From NCBI RefSeq assembly GCF_963676685.1, contig NC_092357.1, forward strand, positions 63,994,797-64,058,796: a stretch of DNA of 64,000 bases. The letters run 5' to 3'. This DNA comes from Mytilus edulis. Taxonomy: Eukaryota; Mollusca; Bivalvia; Mytilida; Mytilidae. Of this stretch, positions 10,690-23,700 are shown one piece after another; position 1 is the stretch's first letter, and each line of letters starts with the position of its first letter. Position numbers and translations under genes: made by a program. The notes beneath the pieces were generated by a model, which saw only the letters and a list, made by a program, of their open reading frames with translations, had not been told where the DNA came from and ran no database searches.

Positions 10690-12890
10690 TTCTCCCACAT
10701 TGTGAATTATATTTCTTACATCACTATGATTATTACATGGTATTCATCTTCAATTGTTGAAATAAAGATGAAAGGTTAAAAAAAAAAAGCATTGACATCA
10801 CTAATAAAGTTATCGTTCATAGAAGACAGTTATGATTTAGGTTCTCTTTTTAAAACATAAAATAGTATCTACCTCTTGGAGTTTATCTATAATACTTCTG
10901 TAATCGGGCTTTGAAGAACCCCACGGACGCTACATACTCTAATATGTCTTTCAAGGTAAAATGATAGTATGTAAACTCTTGTGATGTAAATAGGAAATGA
11001 AATCTCAAAACATTTTTGTTTCTCAATTTGTATCTCAAAATTGGCTTCTTTAAAAAAGGAAGCTTTAATAACAATGTCCTTAAAAACAAAATAAAACAAA
11101 GGTTAAGTAAAAACACTATTCAATTTTTAATTTTTCTTACATCAACTTGAAACTATACCACGCTAAACCGTTAGGTTTATTCAACAACAACCATTAATTA
11201 ATCAATTAGTAACGATCAAAAGACAATAGTTTATTGGATAAGGTTGATTGAACATGATGATTGGGAATTAGCAATAAGCCGTTGGTCACGTGCCGAGTGG
11301 CACGCGATGAGTAAAAAGTCATGTTACTTCAAATTATAATATCTATTGATACCAAACTTTATAAGTATGAGTTATATACTCATATCATTTTATATCCATG
11401 TTCTTTGGGGTCTTAAAACATCGTTTTAGTGTCCTTAGTGCAAAAACTTTCTTCTGAGTGCACTAAGAAGTCCTTTGCGGTATTTCTAAACACCGCTTAA
11501 ATTTGGACACCGATCGCGAAGCCTGACTGCCATAAACAACCGATTACGAACAGCAAACAGTGGATATGTATGAAAGACAACGACGGACACAAAATGATTG
11601 CACTGAATAATTTCAACTACCATTGAGATCGATTTTTCAAATCTCCTTATCAAATTATCTTTGGATATCTATTACCGTTTGTTTCCAAATTGAAATTAAA
11701 ATTTGCATCTTCCCAAAGAGTTTTAGTTAAAACCCCGAGAATCTCACCTAATAGAAATTTGAAGTGTCAGCATGTTTGAAAATATGTATGAATTTTCTTA
11801 CATACTTGAAGTTGTATAAGGAATATAAACAAATTTAGTATGTTACTGTACAAGCAAACAACAGACACCAATTGTGTCTTATATGTTTTAAATAATTTTT
11901 ACTGAGAGCAAAATTTGATTAATTGATTATTCGGTGGTTCTTTAAACGTGCAGTGGCAAAAATTTTATGCATACGCAGGACGAAAAGCCGTTTCAGAAGT
12001 ATCTTATGAAGTATTTGGTATAACAAATGTTTAAATTTTCGAATCAAATTTTTCTAACAAAATAACATCTTTTGCTCTTAATTAACACATACGATTCTGA
12101 TAACAATGGATAATATAAGGAACATTGTAACTTACATAAAAAAAAGAGATTAATATGATTGTTTAATCAGTTGTTTTGTCAGTTTGCTCGTGTCAGTCGG
12201 ATCACTGATTTTCGGCAATATCAAGGAAAAACCGACACGTTCTAAATATTGTTCAACTACTCATTAATTGGTGAAATTAACCCATTAGTAATTAGTAATA
12301 TGTCCTGTTGATAAGTATATATGTAAAGAACTACAAAAATTTGCAGTGCATGTTACATAAAAGAATCAAATAATTTCTGCTATGCTTGTAGTGAATACGA
12401 AAACAGCTTACAATATTTTAGATATATACATATATAATCGTTTATAAAATGTATCCGTCAAAGTGAAAAAATATATAACATGAAAATAAAAATACATAGC
12501 TCATTCATTTATTGCAATCAATTATATCAAACATGTAGTTGAAATGTTTTCTAGAACCAGTCACTGACTGTGGATAAAATGCGTCGGACATTGTATGCAT
12601 AAAAATAAAATTTAGATTTTTAACTGTATGAAATAAAACTAGTATAAAGGGTTTCTCAGGCTGAGCAAAATCAAGACACTATAATTTTGATTGTTAGAAG
12701 CTTCTGTCCAAGTTCACAAATATTTCCGGTGCCTATAAAATAGCCGACTTTAATTAAGAATCTGAGCTGGCAAAATAAGATATTATATATTATGCTGGTA
12801 TCGGCAAAACAGCTACAAGTATTGCCTTTAATTAAAATGCATATCAATTTTAAATACTATTCTAAATAAAATAGCTTTGAAAATCGTGTA
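10690..12890. other. No gene seen
   Basis: AT-rich. The only structure found is the repeat at 11420-11512 (inverted partner of 8645-8740), a small palindrome around CACGTGCCGAGTGGCACG near 11289, and a 'gtgcagtggcaaaaatttt' relic at 11940. Short minus-strand ORFs at 10883-11116 lack recognisable domains. Confidence 0.4.
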
Positions 12891-12894
12891 AAAA

Positions 12895-13090
12895 GCGTTC
12901 GTTGTTCATTCGTCAATGAATCATTCAACGTGCGTGTATCGTGCGTGCGTGTATCGTGTATTTATCATTCATCGTGCATCGTGCGTGTATCGTGCGTTCA
13001 TGATTCATCATTCATTTTGCGTTAATCCTCCGTGTAACGCTCATCGCTCATCGTGCGTGTATCGTGCATTCACCGTGCGTGAATCGTGCG
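12895..13090 (+). repeat. Degenerate minisatellite
   Basis: Irregular reiterations of CGTGCGTGTATCGTG interleaved with 'attcatcattcat' words over about 195 bp. The open frame across it is a consequence of the repeat, not a gene. Confidence 0.75.
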
Positions 13091-14040
13091 TGTGGTCAGT
13101 TTTAGAATTTTAGAAGGTCTGTAACAACTCGAGTTGTTTCCTAATTTCAATATAATAATAAACGAGCCTTTGGCATCATTACAGTTAAAATCAAGCAATA
13201 TCTAATATTCACAAGTTTTTAAACATTTATCTTTTACTTCAAACAGAGAAAGATTGTAAATATGTCAAAATACCTTTTGCATGTTTTCCACTGAAATGTT
13301 TTTTGTGCAATTAATAATCTTTAACAAGATTTAAGTCTTAATGAACATCGAGTTCATTGTCGAATTTACATATTGATTATGAACTAAGTGTTACAAATAG
13401 CCCATACAAATGATATAACTTAACAATTACTTATTTGTTCTTAAAAAACAAAGTTTAACAAGTAAAATATACATGAGAATAAATGAAGTGTGTTTAAACA
13501 ATTTTGTGATAATTTTCATTGTCTCATCATTGATTTTTGTATTATTCGGAGAGATTTCATAATTATTATTGGTATATTTAATTGTAAAACTAGTTAGAAA
13601 CCCGCTTATGAAAAACTTTTATTGAATTGATTAACTGTCAACCTCTCTTTGGTTTTAATAAAGTGATAGGTTTATTGTGAACCTTTAATTTGGATTCTGC
13701 ATTCTGAATGACATTTTAGCGAAAAACAAAAATACAAGTGGATGTTTTAACGCAGACATTATAGCATCAAACTCATTCTCATTAGGCCATTTTTTTTAAA
13801 TTAGCAAAAATTAACATTTAGTCTTAGATGGTGTTTTTAAAACTTGCTAGTGGCTTTGAACTAGCCGTCAGCAACTACGAGTAATCTAAGATCAGTATTG
13901 AGTACCCGTCCACGTCCAATCTGGGTTTTTGTTAGATTATTTATATTTGCATCCGTCTGATGAGTTTAGTCTATTTCAACTTATTTTTATATAGTTGGTT
14001 CTTTTGTTGTACTGCTACACCACTGTCCAAGGTTAGTGGG
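13091..14040. other. No gene seen
   Basis: AT-rich unique sequence up to the dispersed repeat that starts near 13,900-14,040. No recognisable ORF, hairpin or array. Confidence 0.35.
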
Positions 14041-14205
14041 AGGGTTATGATCCCGCTAAGAATGTTTAACCCCGCAACATTTTGTATGTATGTGACTATC
14101 CCAAGTCAGGACTCTGTAATTCAGTAGTTGTCGTTTGTTGATGTGTAAAATATTTGTTTTTCGTTCGCTTTGTGTACATAAGTTAGGCCGTTAGTTTTCG
14201 ATATA
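14040..14205 (+). repeat. Dispersed repeat, copy of 9530-9655
   Basis: Shares 'cccaagtcagga', 'tgtaattcagtagttgtcg' and 'aggccgttagttttc' in the same order. An upstream 'gttaaccccgcaacattttg'-type word links it loosely to family A. Confidence 0.6.
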
Positions 14206-14554
14206 TTATGTTCGATAAAATTTAAGTCCCTAAAACTATCACAGAAAACCGAATTCATGCTTGCATAATTTTTAAGTTGTTTGTATTTCCTATTTTGTTG
14301 AAAATGGATAAAAAAACTGTTGATGAAAAGAACAGGAAAAAAAGGTATAAAATATGTGATAGTTTCATATTTGAGACAAGCATCAATTTACAAACAACAA
14401 CGTATATTAGATTTAGAAGTATTGACGAATCTTCATCTACCACAAAACAGACCATCTAATGACACGTCTTTGTCCTAAGTCGTGTTCTCGAAAATTATGA
14501 TACGTTCGAGAATGTCAACAATCAGTACGTAATACAAAAAAATGTGTATCCCAG

Positions 14555-14715
14555 GGGCCGTGTCAATGAAAGTATCCTAGGATATGTCCTAAGATATGTC
14601 TTAGGTCATTATTAAGGATGTTCTTAGGATGTGTCTGAGACATGTCTTAGGATGTAAAACAAAGCTATCTTAGGACAGTTCTAACTGCGATGGTTCTAAT
14701 ACCGTCCTAACACAT
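14555..14715. repeat. Cluster of reiterated TCCTAAG-type motifs
   Basis: Variants of 'atgtcttaggat' in both orientations (tcctaggatatgtcctaag, gtcttaggatg, tatcttaggacag, ccgtcctaac) follow 'aggggccgtgtcaatgaaag'. This resembles a decayed fold-back or MITE family; ends and target duplication were not found. Confidence 0.5.
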
Positions 14716-14719
14716 TTAA

Positions 14720-15690
14720 CTTATTGAAAAAAGTATGAAGAGAGGTGAATGGCCTATATTTTACTGTATTTTAGTATATACGTGAAAGGATGGAGGATGA
14801 CTCTTTTATGGAAAACAATTAACGCAAAATATCAGTTTTGATGTAATACGAATAGTCACGTTATTATATATGATAACAGATATACTGAATGAATTTCTTA
14901 CGTCAAAAATAAAAGTAAATAGTCAAAAAAACTTGGTTGAATGCGATATTCGTGTTGAAATTTTAGTACATAAACTTGTTTAAAAATTGTCATTAGGTCC
15001 ACTTGATTTTATTTCACGTATTGAATAAGGATAGTTACAAAAAAAAGAAGTATATATATGATCATAGTATTTTTTAAGCTTCCAAAAGGGCAGCACCATT
15101 TATTTAAGATGAGCGTAATACTGTGACATCGTAAAATATACTTTATAGAGAGTTACTATTGATGTACATTTCATACACATATGTATATAGAAAAGTGATT
15201 TCAGAAAAAAAAGCACTTCACCAAATGACTCTGCAATATCTCAATGTATTGATACATGTGCACCAAATAAGTTCCAGAAGACACACCGAAAGTTTTTTTT
15301 CTTCTATTATTTAGGTTATGCCATATTTGTTGTTTTTATTTCGTTTAAGTTCATCGCAACTATTAGGACTATCCTACAGAAAATGCACTAGATTGAGAAA
15401 CGGCTAATTGTACACATTATATGCAGAAGATGATAAGGAAAATTGTCAATGCCATATATGTATCGGATCTTGTTAAAGGGAAAAAACTTTAAAGTTGGTT
15501 CGCGTAACTGCTTTTCTGAATCAAAGAGTGTATAATCACATGACTACGTTGGTAGCCATATTAAAAAAAAGAACATATAAGATAAAAACAAAATTTATCT
15601 GAAGTAAACTTTGCCTGACGGAGGAATATTTATCTTTCTCATACATAATTTATCAACGAATCAACAGAGTTTTAAGAATTTTAATGTAAA
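14720..15690. other. No gene seen
   Basis: AT-rich unique sequence without a convincing ORF, hairpin or array. Confidence 0.35.
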
Positions 15691-15800
15691 AAGAAGATAT
15701 GATATGATTGCCGATGAGACAACTATACACCAAATGACATCAAAATTTACAATTAAAGATCATCGTACGGCCTTCAACAATGAGCAAAGCCCATAATCTT
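15690..15800 (+). repeat. Dispersed repeat family C
   Basis: Clear copy: 'gattgccgatgagacaac', 'catcgtacggccttcaac', 'aatgagcaaagcccata'. Confidence 0.7.
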
Positions 15801-15814
15801 AGCCAGCCATACAA

Positions 15815-16800
15815 TTTAACACCAAGTATATTTTTACAATAGTTCATTTGGACTCTCTCTATTTCCTGGGCTTTATGTGCACCCCATATTTGGTTTGCAT
15901 AACTCAATAAAGAATTTATATAAGTATCAAAAAGTTATAACAAAGTGATGTAGTTTAAAAACGTATTTTTCACATTTCTCCTTTAAGCAAACATTGCTTT
16001 TGTACCTTATTTCGACAATTTCTGCTGTAATATATTATTTTTAAGAAATAATTCCTTCATGTCATGCTCTATGCTCATTTTAACATGGGTAGGCATTATA
16101 TTATTTCAATATTTTACACTGAGTGTTAGCGAGGTTTAAAATGTGGTCACATATTATGCCTGCCCATATTAAAATGAGCATAGAGCATGACATGAAAAAA
16201 TTATTTCGATTCTAATAGGACAAATACAGTATTTTTATAGGTCGAAGCGAACGAAAATACCGTAAAAATATTTGGCTTTTCCCGTTTCCTTCCCGAGGAG
16301 TCTGTGCATTACATTTCATATTTGATAAGTTTAAAAACTACGAGCAGGGTAAATATATGTTGTTTTATAAAAATATATAATAAAAGTTTATAGCTGCTTA
16401 AATGTATATATTTTAAATGATAACGATGGAAATAACGTAATATACACAGTAAGTTCATGCACATGTTTCAAACATATTTTGTGCTTTTTAGAACACGACT
16501 TTGTTTACAAATCGTAAGAAGGACGTCATATTAGAATTGCCATTAAAATTCAAAAGTACACCAAGGTAGTTAAAACTATCAACAACTTCAATTTCTTTAT
16601 AATCATAATGAAATTTCTCCTCAATATGAACTCTACCACTTTTCCCAAATACTACAATTTTAGATTTATTGATATTAGGTCTAAAGCATATTTTATAACC
16701 CTTATACAGATTCTGAGAAAATAGCCATAATTATCATCAGCATACATAAGTGGAAATAAATTCGATTCTTTCATCTAATATGGTATGGCATTACTATTAA
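15815..16800 (-). pseudogene. LINE reverse-transcriptase relic, interrupted
   Basis: On the minus strand, 16790 down to about 16530 reads LMYADD (the RT catalytic box), then after a frameshift KIVVFGKSGR and VDSFNYLGVLLN, the classic stretch after the RT palm. The piece 15930-15815 reads YANQIWGAHKAQEIERV and YCKNILGVK, the next conserved block of the same LINE type. About 570 bp now separate the two where roughly 120 bp would be expected. The extra sequence includes the hairpin at 16046-16206. Frameshifts and stops make it a dead copy. Clade not assigned. Confidence 0.7.
16046..16206. repeat. Long hairpin repeat inside the LINE relic
   Basis: Arms 16046-16096 and 16155-16206 pair almost fully (core CATGCTCTATGCTCATTTTA). 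The loop 'attttacactgagtgttagcgaggtttaaaat' is itself partly palindromic. Same style as the hairpins at 6756-6904 and 9656-9805 but unrelated in sequence. Confidence 0.85.
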
Positions 16801-16814
16801 TGAAAGCCATTTCA

Positions 16815-17123
16815 CAATCGTAAAAAAAGAGGGATGATAGATACCAAAGGGACAGTCAAACTCATAAATCTAAAAACAAACTGACAACGCCATGGCTAGA
16901 AATGAAAAGGACAAACAAGCAACAGCACACACGACACAACATAGAAAACTAAAGAATAAACAACACGAACCCAACCAAAAAACTAGGGGTGATCTCAGGT
17001 GCTCCGGAAGGGTAAGCAGATCCTGCTCCACATGTGACACCCGTCCAGTTACTTATGTGATAACAAATCCTGTAAAAAGTCTAATTCGGTAGGTCACATT
17101 CATGAAAGGGAAGGGGATTGTAG
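16815..17123 (-). repeat. 3' region of the Penelope-like element, copy 1
   Basis: Non-coding tail downstream (minus strand) of the RT remnant. It is shared with 33720-34011 and, on the plus strand, with 46500-46775 and 42860-43030 (words 'gataccaaagggaca', 'tctcaggtgctccg', 'ccacatgtg'). The four copies define the 3' end of the family. Confidence 0.75.
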
Positions 17124-18890
17124 TTACGACGTGAGGAACATATCCGACATCATTTGTGAAACGGTTATTCCATAACTGTCAACCAACTCGTGATGGCGTC
17201 CGTAAAATTTACGAAGGGATGATTTCAACTTCACCATTTGGAACTCTTGGTTTAATAGCTTCCTTGTGAGCAGCAACCTTCTATCAAGAAAATCATGATA
17301 GGAAATGCAAGTACGGAAATATCGTATCAATTGGGAGATGTATACCCCGTATGCAGGTGCTGCTGGAATGTTGCTACTTAGAAATGGAAATTTCACAATT
17401 TGAAAGCTGAAATCATCTCTTTTGTCGTAAAGTTTTGTTTTCAACCGTCCTCATTGTCAATTACTAGATGTAAGTCAAGATATGAGGCCAACTTAACTGT
17501 ATCTGTAGTATCCTTTATCTCTAGCTCGATTGGATAGATGCGTTCCACATAGTCACCAAATTTTGAATTATTTAGTGAAATAGCATAATCTACGTAGCGA
17601 AAGGTAGAGTTAAAGGATATTGCTAACTTCTTATCCTTCTTCCCAAGAAGTTCGTACATAAAGTCAGCCTCATAATAATAAAGAAACAAATCGGCAGGAA
17701 AAGGGGCACAGTTTGTTCCCATTGGAATGCCGACAGTGTGTTGAAAAAACACTTCCTCCGAACGTAACAAATATGTTGTCAATCAAGAAATCAAGTATCT
17801 TGATAATATCAGTTTCAGAGAATGTTTTGTTCGAATCAGAGTGATCCTTTACAAAGTAGGATTTATCCCTCCCTAAGACAAGATACTTGTATCTACGTTG
17901 GCCATTTTTTACGAAGCAAAGCAATACCAACTCTTTCAATTTGTCTTTTAGTTTGGAATGTGGAATACTAGTGTAAAGAGTAGAAAAGTCAAATGTTGTT
18001 GAATACTGTTACAAGATGAAAGAGAGTTAGATTGTATGTACTCTAAAAGATGGTTGGAATTTTTAAGTATCCACATCTGATTCACGCCCCCTCTAGAATA
18101 GGCAGTTTCACAATAACTTTGAAGCCCGTCTTTGATTGCTGATAAAATAGATGTTAATAATTTCGAAAGAGGTTTCGTGGAGCACTTGGAAGACCCAGCA
18201 ATATACCGTTGTTTGTAAGGACATTTATGTAGTTTAGGTATCCAATATAGTGATGGCAGATCCAGTTCTTCATCTTTGGATGAAATTCCAAAGGAACACA
18301 GAACAGGCCTATGATTATCCAGGATTTCCTCTTTGGTAAGTGTCGTGAGGGTATATGTTGAGTTTCCAAGTGAATTGTCAATACCTAATTCGTTTATCAA
18401 GCAGTTAATGTAATGAGTTTTACACACACAAACGATGTTGTTTGGGGCTTTATCTGCGGGGACAACAACATATTTGTCAAGGAGGTAGGATAGGTGTTTT
18501 GCAACATTTGGGTCTTTAAAGATTGACGTAGCATGGGCATTGATAGACCCATTCAGTTTCTTAATTCTGATTTGTATCAACGACCTCACTGCCTTAATCC
18601 ATTCGGAAAGAGTGTCTACGCCTTCCTTCTCGCGCTTAGCCCTTTACCTGGCATAATCCTCAACTGAATCCATCAAAATTTTAAAATTGTATTTCCAATT
18701 GATGGATATAGGCTCACGATATTTCGGACCTTCCGATTACACATTTCGTAGAGAAGTGTTATTTACAATGTTGAGGTCACCGGTAATAACGTGGCCAGCA
18801 AGAATTATACTAGCACAAGTGCAATCAGGAGGTTTAGACTTGAAGTCGTCAATATCGAGATCCTGCAAAACGTATGGAAGATAACATCTC
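17124..18890 (-). pseudogene. Penelope-like reverse transcriptase, degraded
   Basis: Reading down the minus strand: LDIDDFKSKPPDCTCAS, GHVITGDLNIV, GPKYREP, DTLSEWIKAVRSL, then DKYVVVPADKAPNNIV, LYWIPKLHKCPYKQRY, FDFSTLYTSIPHSKLK, GIPMGTNCAP, FRYVDYAISLNN, YLDLHLVID, KTKLYDKRDDFSF and KFYGRHHELVD. This is the order of a retroelement RT of the type common in molluscs, which I place with Penelope-like elements. Defects seen: two nonsense codons near 18740 and 18650, and frameshifts near 18005, 17755 and 17445. The catalytic Y-x-DD box reads YVDY, so the second Asp is lost. The family call rests on memory of similar proteins; that it is a dead RT copy is certain. Confidence 0.8.
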
Positions 18891-18894
18891 TCCC

Positions 18895-19360
18895 TGCATC
18901 AGGCCCAATTCATTGGTGAAGCAATCAGAATTAAAACCACTAGAAAGTGTTAATTAGACTAAGCAATTTTGAGAAGCAATTTTGATACAAGTTGGTATTA
19001 AATTTTCGTGTATGCATGCATGCAGTCTTTTAAAAATGGCAGAAATGTACACATGATTGACAATAAAGTTAATTGGAACAAAATTTGTTCTATAGTCTTT
19101 TTTCAATGTTTTCTTTTATCTAATTTTTAAATAAAAAAATCAATATTTCTTTCAACTTCGAAAAAGAATAAGCTACTTGACTGAATAAATTTTATTCAAA
19201 ATTTGTTCTTTAGCCTGTTTCTTTTACAATGTTAAAAAAAGTAGCTACTTGACCATATAAATTTGATTAAAAAATTTGTATGAATATTTGTCTTTGTTTT
19301 TTTCCAATAAAGTTAATGTATACAAAAGCACTGAAATCGTTAAACTTGTTTGTTTAACTT
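18895..19360. other. No gene seen
   Basis: AT-rich; short partial self-repeats around 'aaatttgttctatagtctt' (19080) and 'aaatttgttctttagcctg' (19199). Confidence 0.35.
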
Positions 19361-19830
19361 GTTGATATAGATATATTAAAAACTTAACAAAGAGTGTTAT
19401 CACTTGTTAAGTTGATGGAAATTATAAAAATATGTTCTACGTATTTGCCTCCATTTTGGAACCGGAAATCACTATTTTTCTTCATTTATATGTTGTTTTG
19501 TCGTACGTAGGAATTGTTTTTAACGTTTTATAATAACTAACATTGGATTGTACCTATAACACATCTTTCAAGGATTTACATCCCTTGTGAAGTTGGTTAA
19601 AAGTATAAAAAAAATATTTTTGACTTTTTTGCCGGCATTTTGAAACCGGAAGTCACCTTTAGTTTCATTAATGTATTGTCTAGTCGTAATTAAGGAGCTG
19701 TCATTTACTTTTTATCAAATCTAACATTAGATTTTACATAAAACACACCTTTCAGAGGATTAACGAATTATTGCCAACTTGTAATGACGCCATTTCCAAA
19801 ATGTGTGGTGGCCATCTTGAAAAAATGATT
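19360..19830 (+). repeat. Degenerate tandem array of about 180-bp units
   Basis: Three diverged units are marked by 'ccattttggaaccggaaatcac' type words at about 19452, 19636 and 19812, each followed by a 'taacattrgatt' word and 'aacacacctttca'. Period 176-184 bp. No ORF. Confidence 0.6.
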
Positions 19831-20443
19831 TTTTTTTCTGGCCAGCAGAGGATTTTTTATAAGTATCATTTAGTCAACCTTTATACCAAATTTCATGCTT
19901 GTATCACGATTTGCACAATTATGTCCATAATATCTCCCAATATTCCATCAGGAGTTACAGTTTGTCTTATCTACATGTAGCATAAATAAGTGAAAGGGAT
20001 ATATAATTGAAAAAAATGAGTGCCAAGTATACTAGTATCATATATTAAACCAAACAACGATAGCACACTTAATGAGATAAAAAAAAAACAATATCTGGCT
20101 GATTTTATAAAAGCAGAAATAGTAAAAAGGTGATTTGAATGTCAATAAATCATTTACGGATCAGTTTGCTTTTGGTCTTTACATTTTTCTGTAGATAAAT
20201 AATAGCGTTACTCTATCTAGTATAATTGTTGTCTTTGTAAAAGGCGCAAACGTAGAGTGAAATCATCTGGTAAGTGATTTATTTGAAGATCAAACAGATA
20301 TGTGTTGCTGTATAAAGATTACAATTAAAGAGTTACTAACATTATAGTTCTTGAACATGAAGACAGTGCAAAATGCTTGTCATATGAGACATCAGGTTAT
20401 TTGCAGGTTAAACAAATGTGAAAAACATTTTAACTAATGACTC

Positions 20444-20740
20444 TTAAAACTATGAGAGTGGTTGGTTCACTTTGTCCGGTTCCAACAATGTTAACAGCAA
20501 AGCATGTGTACTGTCCAGCATCTGATGTAGATATTTCCAGTAATGTCAATGACGGTTCTGTCATTGTAGCACCATATATGCCAGGAGTTTCTGATGTTAT
20601 ATTTATAACTTTACTTTTAGATATGTGTTGCCAATATATATATCTGTGCTTTTGTGAAGACACGATTATACAATGTAGAGTCATATTATGTCCATACGTC
20701 GCATTATACTCTGCATTGGGAATTTTAACAATCGGAACAC
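20444..20740 (-). CDS. Ig I-set-like domain exon with weak 3' splice context
   Basis: Acceptor ATTCACAG at 20741-20748, phase 1 start. It encodes NMTLHCIIVSS, RYIYWQHISKS, SLTLLEISTSDAGQYTCFAV and SEPTTLIVLR. Aligned to its sister exon, the donor GGTACT is replaced here by AGAGTC, so the expected phase-1 donor is gone. Either another GT is used or the chain ends or decays here. The 3' boundary is therefore approximate. Confidence 0.8.
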
Positions 20741-23700
20741 CTGTGAATATGGAATAACATGCTATAGATTAGAACCATAAATCTAAGTCATAATCAATTT
20801 AAATGTTATTTACGATATTTTTATTAGAAAAAAAACGTTGTCACGTACAAAACAACGTTACGGGTATTCGAAAAATCAACAGAAGTGAAGCAATGTGTTT
20901 TTTTATTCTTATTTTCACCGTCAAATAATGGAACCTGATCTAAAAATTAGAACTAAAGCATTGTTTTTAATAACTTGATGAAAATTCAATTCATTGTCTT
21001 TTACATGATCGATTTTTGATTGGTCTCGACGAGAGGGTGACATTCAAAAATTTTGTTACTCGCTCAGCCATGTAATAAAGTAAATTAACACTCTCGTATT
21101 AGCCAATCAAAATATTGCATTTTAACGTGAAGTATAATAATATTTGTTGACGGTATATAAGTGATATAATGCATGTTTTATTGTAACAGTTTTTCCTTGT
21201 TGACAACATACTTCGGGGTTCAGTATTGCACGAAGAAAGAGATCATGACGGTCGGTCTTTCATTTAAACAATCATGACACCCTTCGTTGTGTTATACATA
21301 TCATACGATAAGATAAACTATGCATTATTTGTAATATAATATGGGTTGTTATTGTTAAGAAGTTGTGTAGGCTTTTACATAATTGATAAAATAACAAATG
21401 CCTACAGGGTAAAACTATATTCAATTATTATATTACAGCGTTAAAAGGTAAAATAAGACAACCGTACGTTTAACAGTCTATAAGTTTCACCGAATCATAC
21501 TCAAATTCACGGGTTTGACATACAATACCACCGTTAAAATTTTGACGTACTTTTAATAAGATTTCAGCCAAACGTCTAACTCAATATCTGTAGCTAATAA
21601 AGAATAAACTAAATAATCTAATTATCTTGAAGAACGAAATTTTTTACTAAATAATTTATTAGAAACGCAATGCAATGATTCATTGACACCGGACACGTTA
21701 TTAAATACATGAAGTTATAATACTTCAATACCGTCAGATTTAACGTCGCTGCTCAAAAGAAAAAAAAGAAAAATTTACGATAATTAACGAAAATTCGTCC
21801 CATTTATCATAAAACGACTAGACAAGAAACTAAAATAAAAAATAATACAAGACTAACAAATTAAAGGCAAAAGGCTCTTGACTTGGGACAGGCGCAAAAA
21901 AGCGACGGGGTTAAACATGTTATTTTCCCTATACATCTAGCCAATGTAAAAAAGTAAACGTATAACAAACGCACATTAAAATCAGTCCAAGAGAAGTCCG
22001 AGTCTGATGTCAGAAGATGTAACCAAAGAAAATAAACAAAATTATAATAAGACATAAATAACAACAGACTACTAGCAGTTAGCTGACATGCCAGCTTCAG
22101 ACCTCAATTAAACTGATTGAAAAAGTATGTCTTCATCATATGAATATCAGGCACAATCCTGTCCGTTAAAGTTTTAGTATCATATTATCATAACATATAT
22201 GAGAAGAACATAATCCGTGTCATGTCAACAACTGGTTTTTAAATAAATGGGTTTAGTTATGATGCAAAGACCCTATAAGTGAATCAATATCAATGACAAA
22301 ATATGCAATCTTTAATGAACTGACAACAGTATCATAACTATATCCTTTCTTTATAAGTCTATGTAAATTTTTGGACATTTTTGGGCTTTATAAAGAACAT
22401 TTCCATAAAATATTGGATGTGAAATACCTGAACGTTTAAGAAGTCTGCATGTTGAAGTCTGCATACTGAAAACCTTCCATCCTTTATGGGTAGATTTTAC
22501 ATAGATAAATAAAATCGTATAAGATAGGCAAAATGAGGATGTTAAATTTGATGTATGTCTTTTTGTGCTTATTCGTTACATTTGTTGTTTTTATAGTGAT
22601 TAAGATGATAACACAATGTTGACTGCTGAACCCCTATTTTTGACATTTTTACTTATTGAGTCTGTTTGGTTTGTTCACGCATCGTTGACAATCTAATGGA
22701 ATTTGATGCGACTGTCATACAAGTGAGAGGTTTAGCTAGCTATAAACCAAGTTCAAATCCACCATTTTCTACATAAGAAAATGTCTGTACCAAGTCAGGA
22801 ATATGACAGTTGTTATCCATTCGTTTGATGTGTTTGAGCTTTTGATTTTGCCATTTGATTATGACTTATATCTCGAAATTGACTATGAGGGTCGGTTGAA
22901 AACAAAACTTTACGACAAAAGAGATGAGTTCACTTCCAAATTGTGTGAATTTTCATTTTTCAACCAAGAGTTCCAAATGGTGAAGTTGAAATCATCACTT
23001 TGTAAATTTTACGGACGCCATCACGAGTTGGTTGACCGTTATGAAATATCCATTTCACAGATGATATTGGATATGTTCCTTATGTCGTAACTACAATCCT
23101 GTTCCCTTTTCACGTATGTGACCTACCGAATTAGACTATTTACCCCTATTTATGACATTTTTAACTATTGTTTTTGGTGTTTTGTTCACACATCGTTGTC
23201 AATATAATGGAATTTGATGCGACTGTCATAGAAGTGAGAGGTTTAGCTAGCTTTAAAACCAGGTTCAATCCACCATTTTCTACATAAGAAAATGCGTGTA
23301 CCAAGTCAGGAATATGACAGTTGTTATCAATTCGTTTGATGTGTTTGGACTTTTAATACATAAATTTCTCTCCTTAAAATTTAGAACATTGTTACATACA
23401 CGAGCGAACCGTACAAGTTAAGATACACAAACACCGTAAGATGGTGACAAGGGAACGTCACCATCTAAAAATGGATAATTAACGATAAGAAATGAAAAAT
23501 CATCTCTTTTATCATAAATTTTAGTATTGAGCTTTCCGTTTATGATATACATATATATATCAAGATCGAGGAAAGGGCAGTGGTCATTGTTATCATAAGC
23601 GTTATTTAAAGTAGGTTCAACAGGATAAATTTCGTTAGTATACATACTGAAGTCGTCATTATTGAGAGCCAAAATGTCATCCAAATATCTCAAAGTATTA

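Noticed and set aside
10883-11116. Two overlapping minus-strand frames of 70-77 codons
   Set aside because: Hydrophobic, AT-driven composition with no motif or splice support.
12916-13113. 65-codon frame with repeated VYRA words
   Set aside because: Produced by the minisatellite reading through; no independent coding sign.
20195-20269. Plus-strand exon-like segment with a good acceptor (TTTCTGTAG) and donor (GTAAGT)
   Set aside because: Only one frame is open and it meets TGA after 21 codons; no neighbouring plus-strand exons were found.
20437-20757. Plus-strand 106-codon frame
   Set aside because: Exact shadow of the minus-strand Ig exon at 20444-20740.
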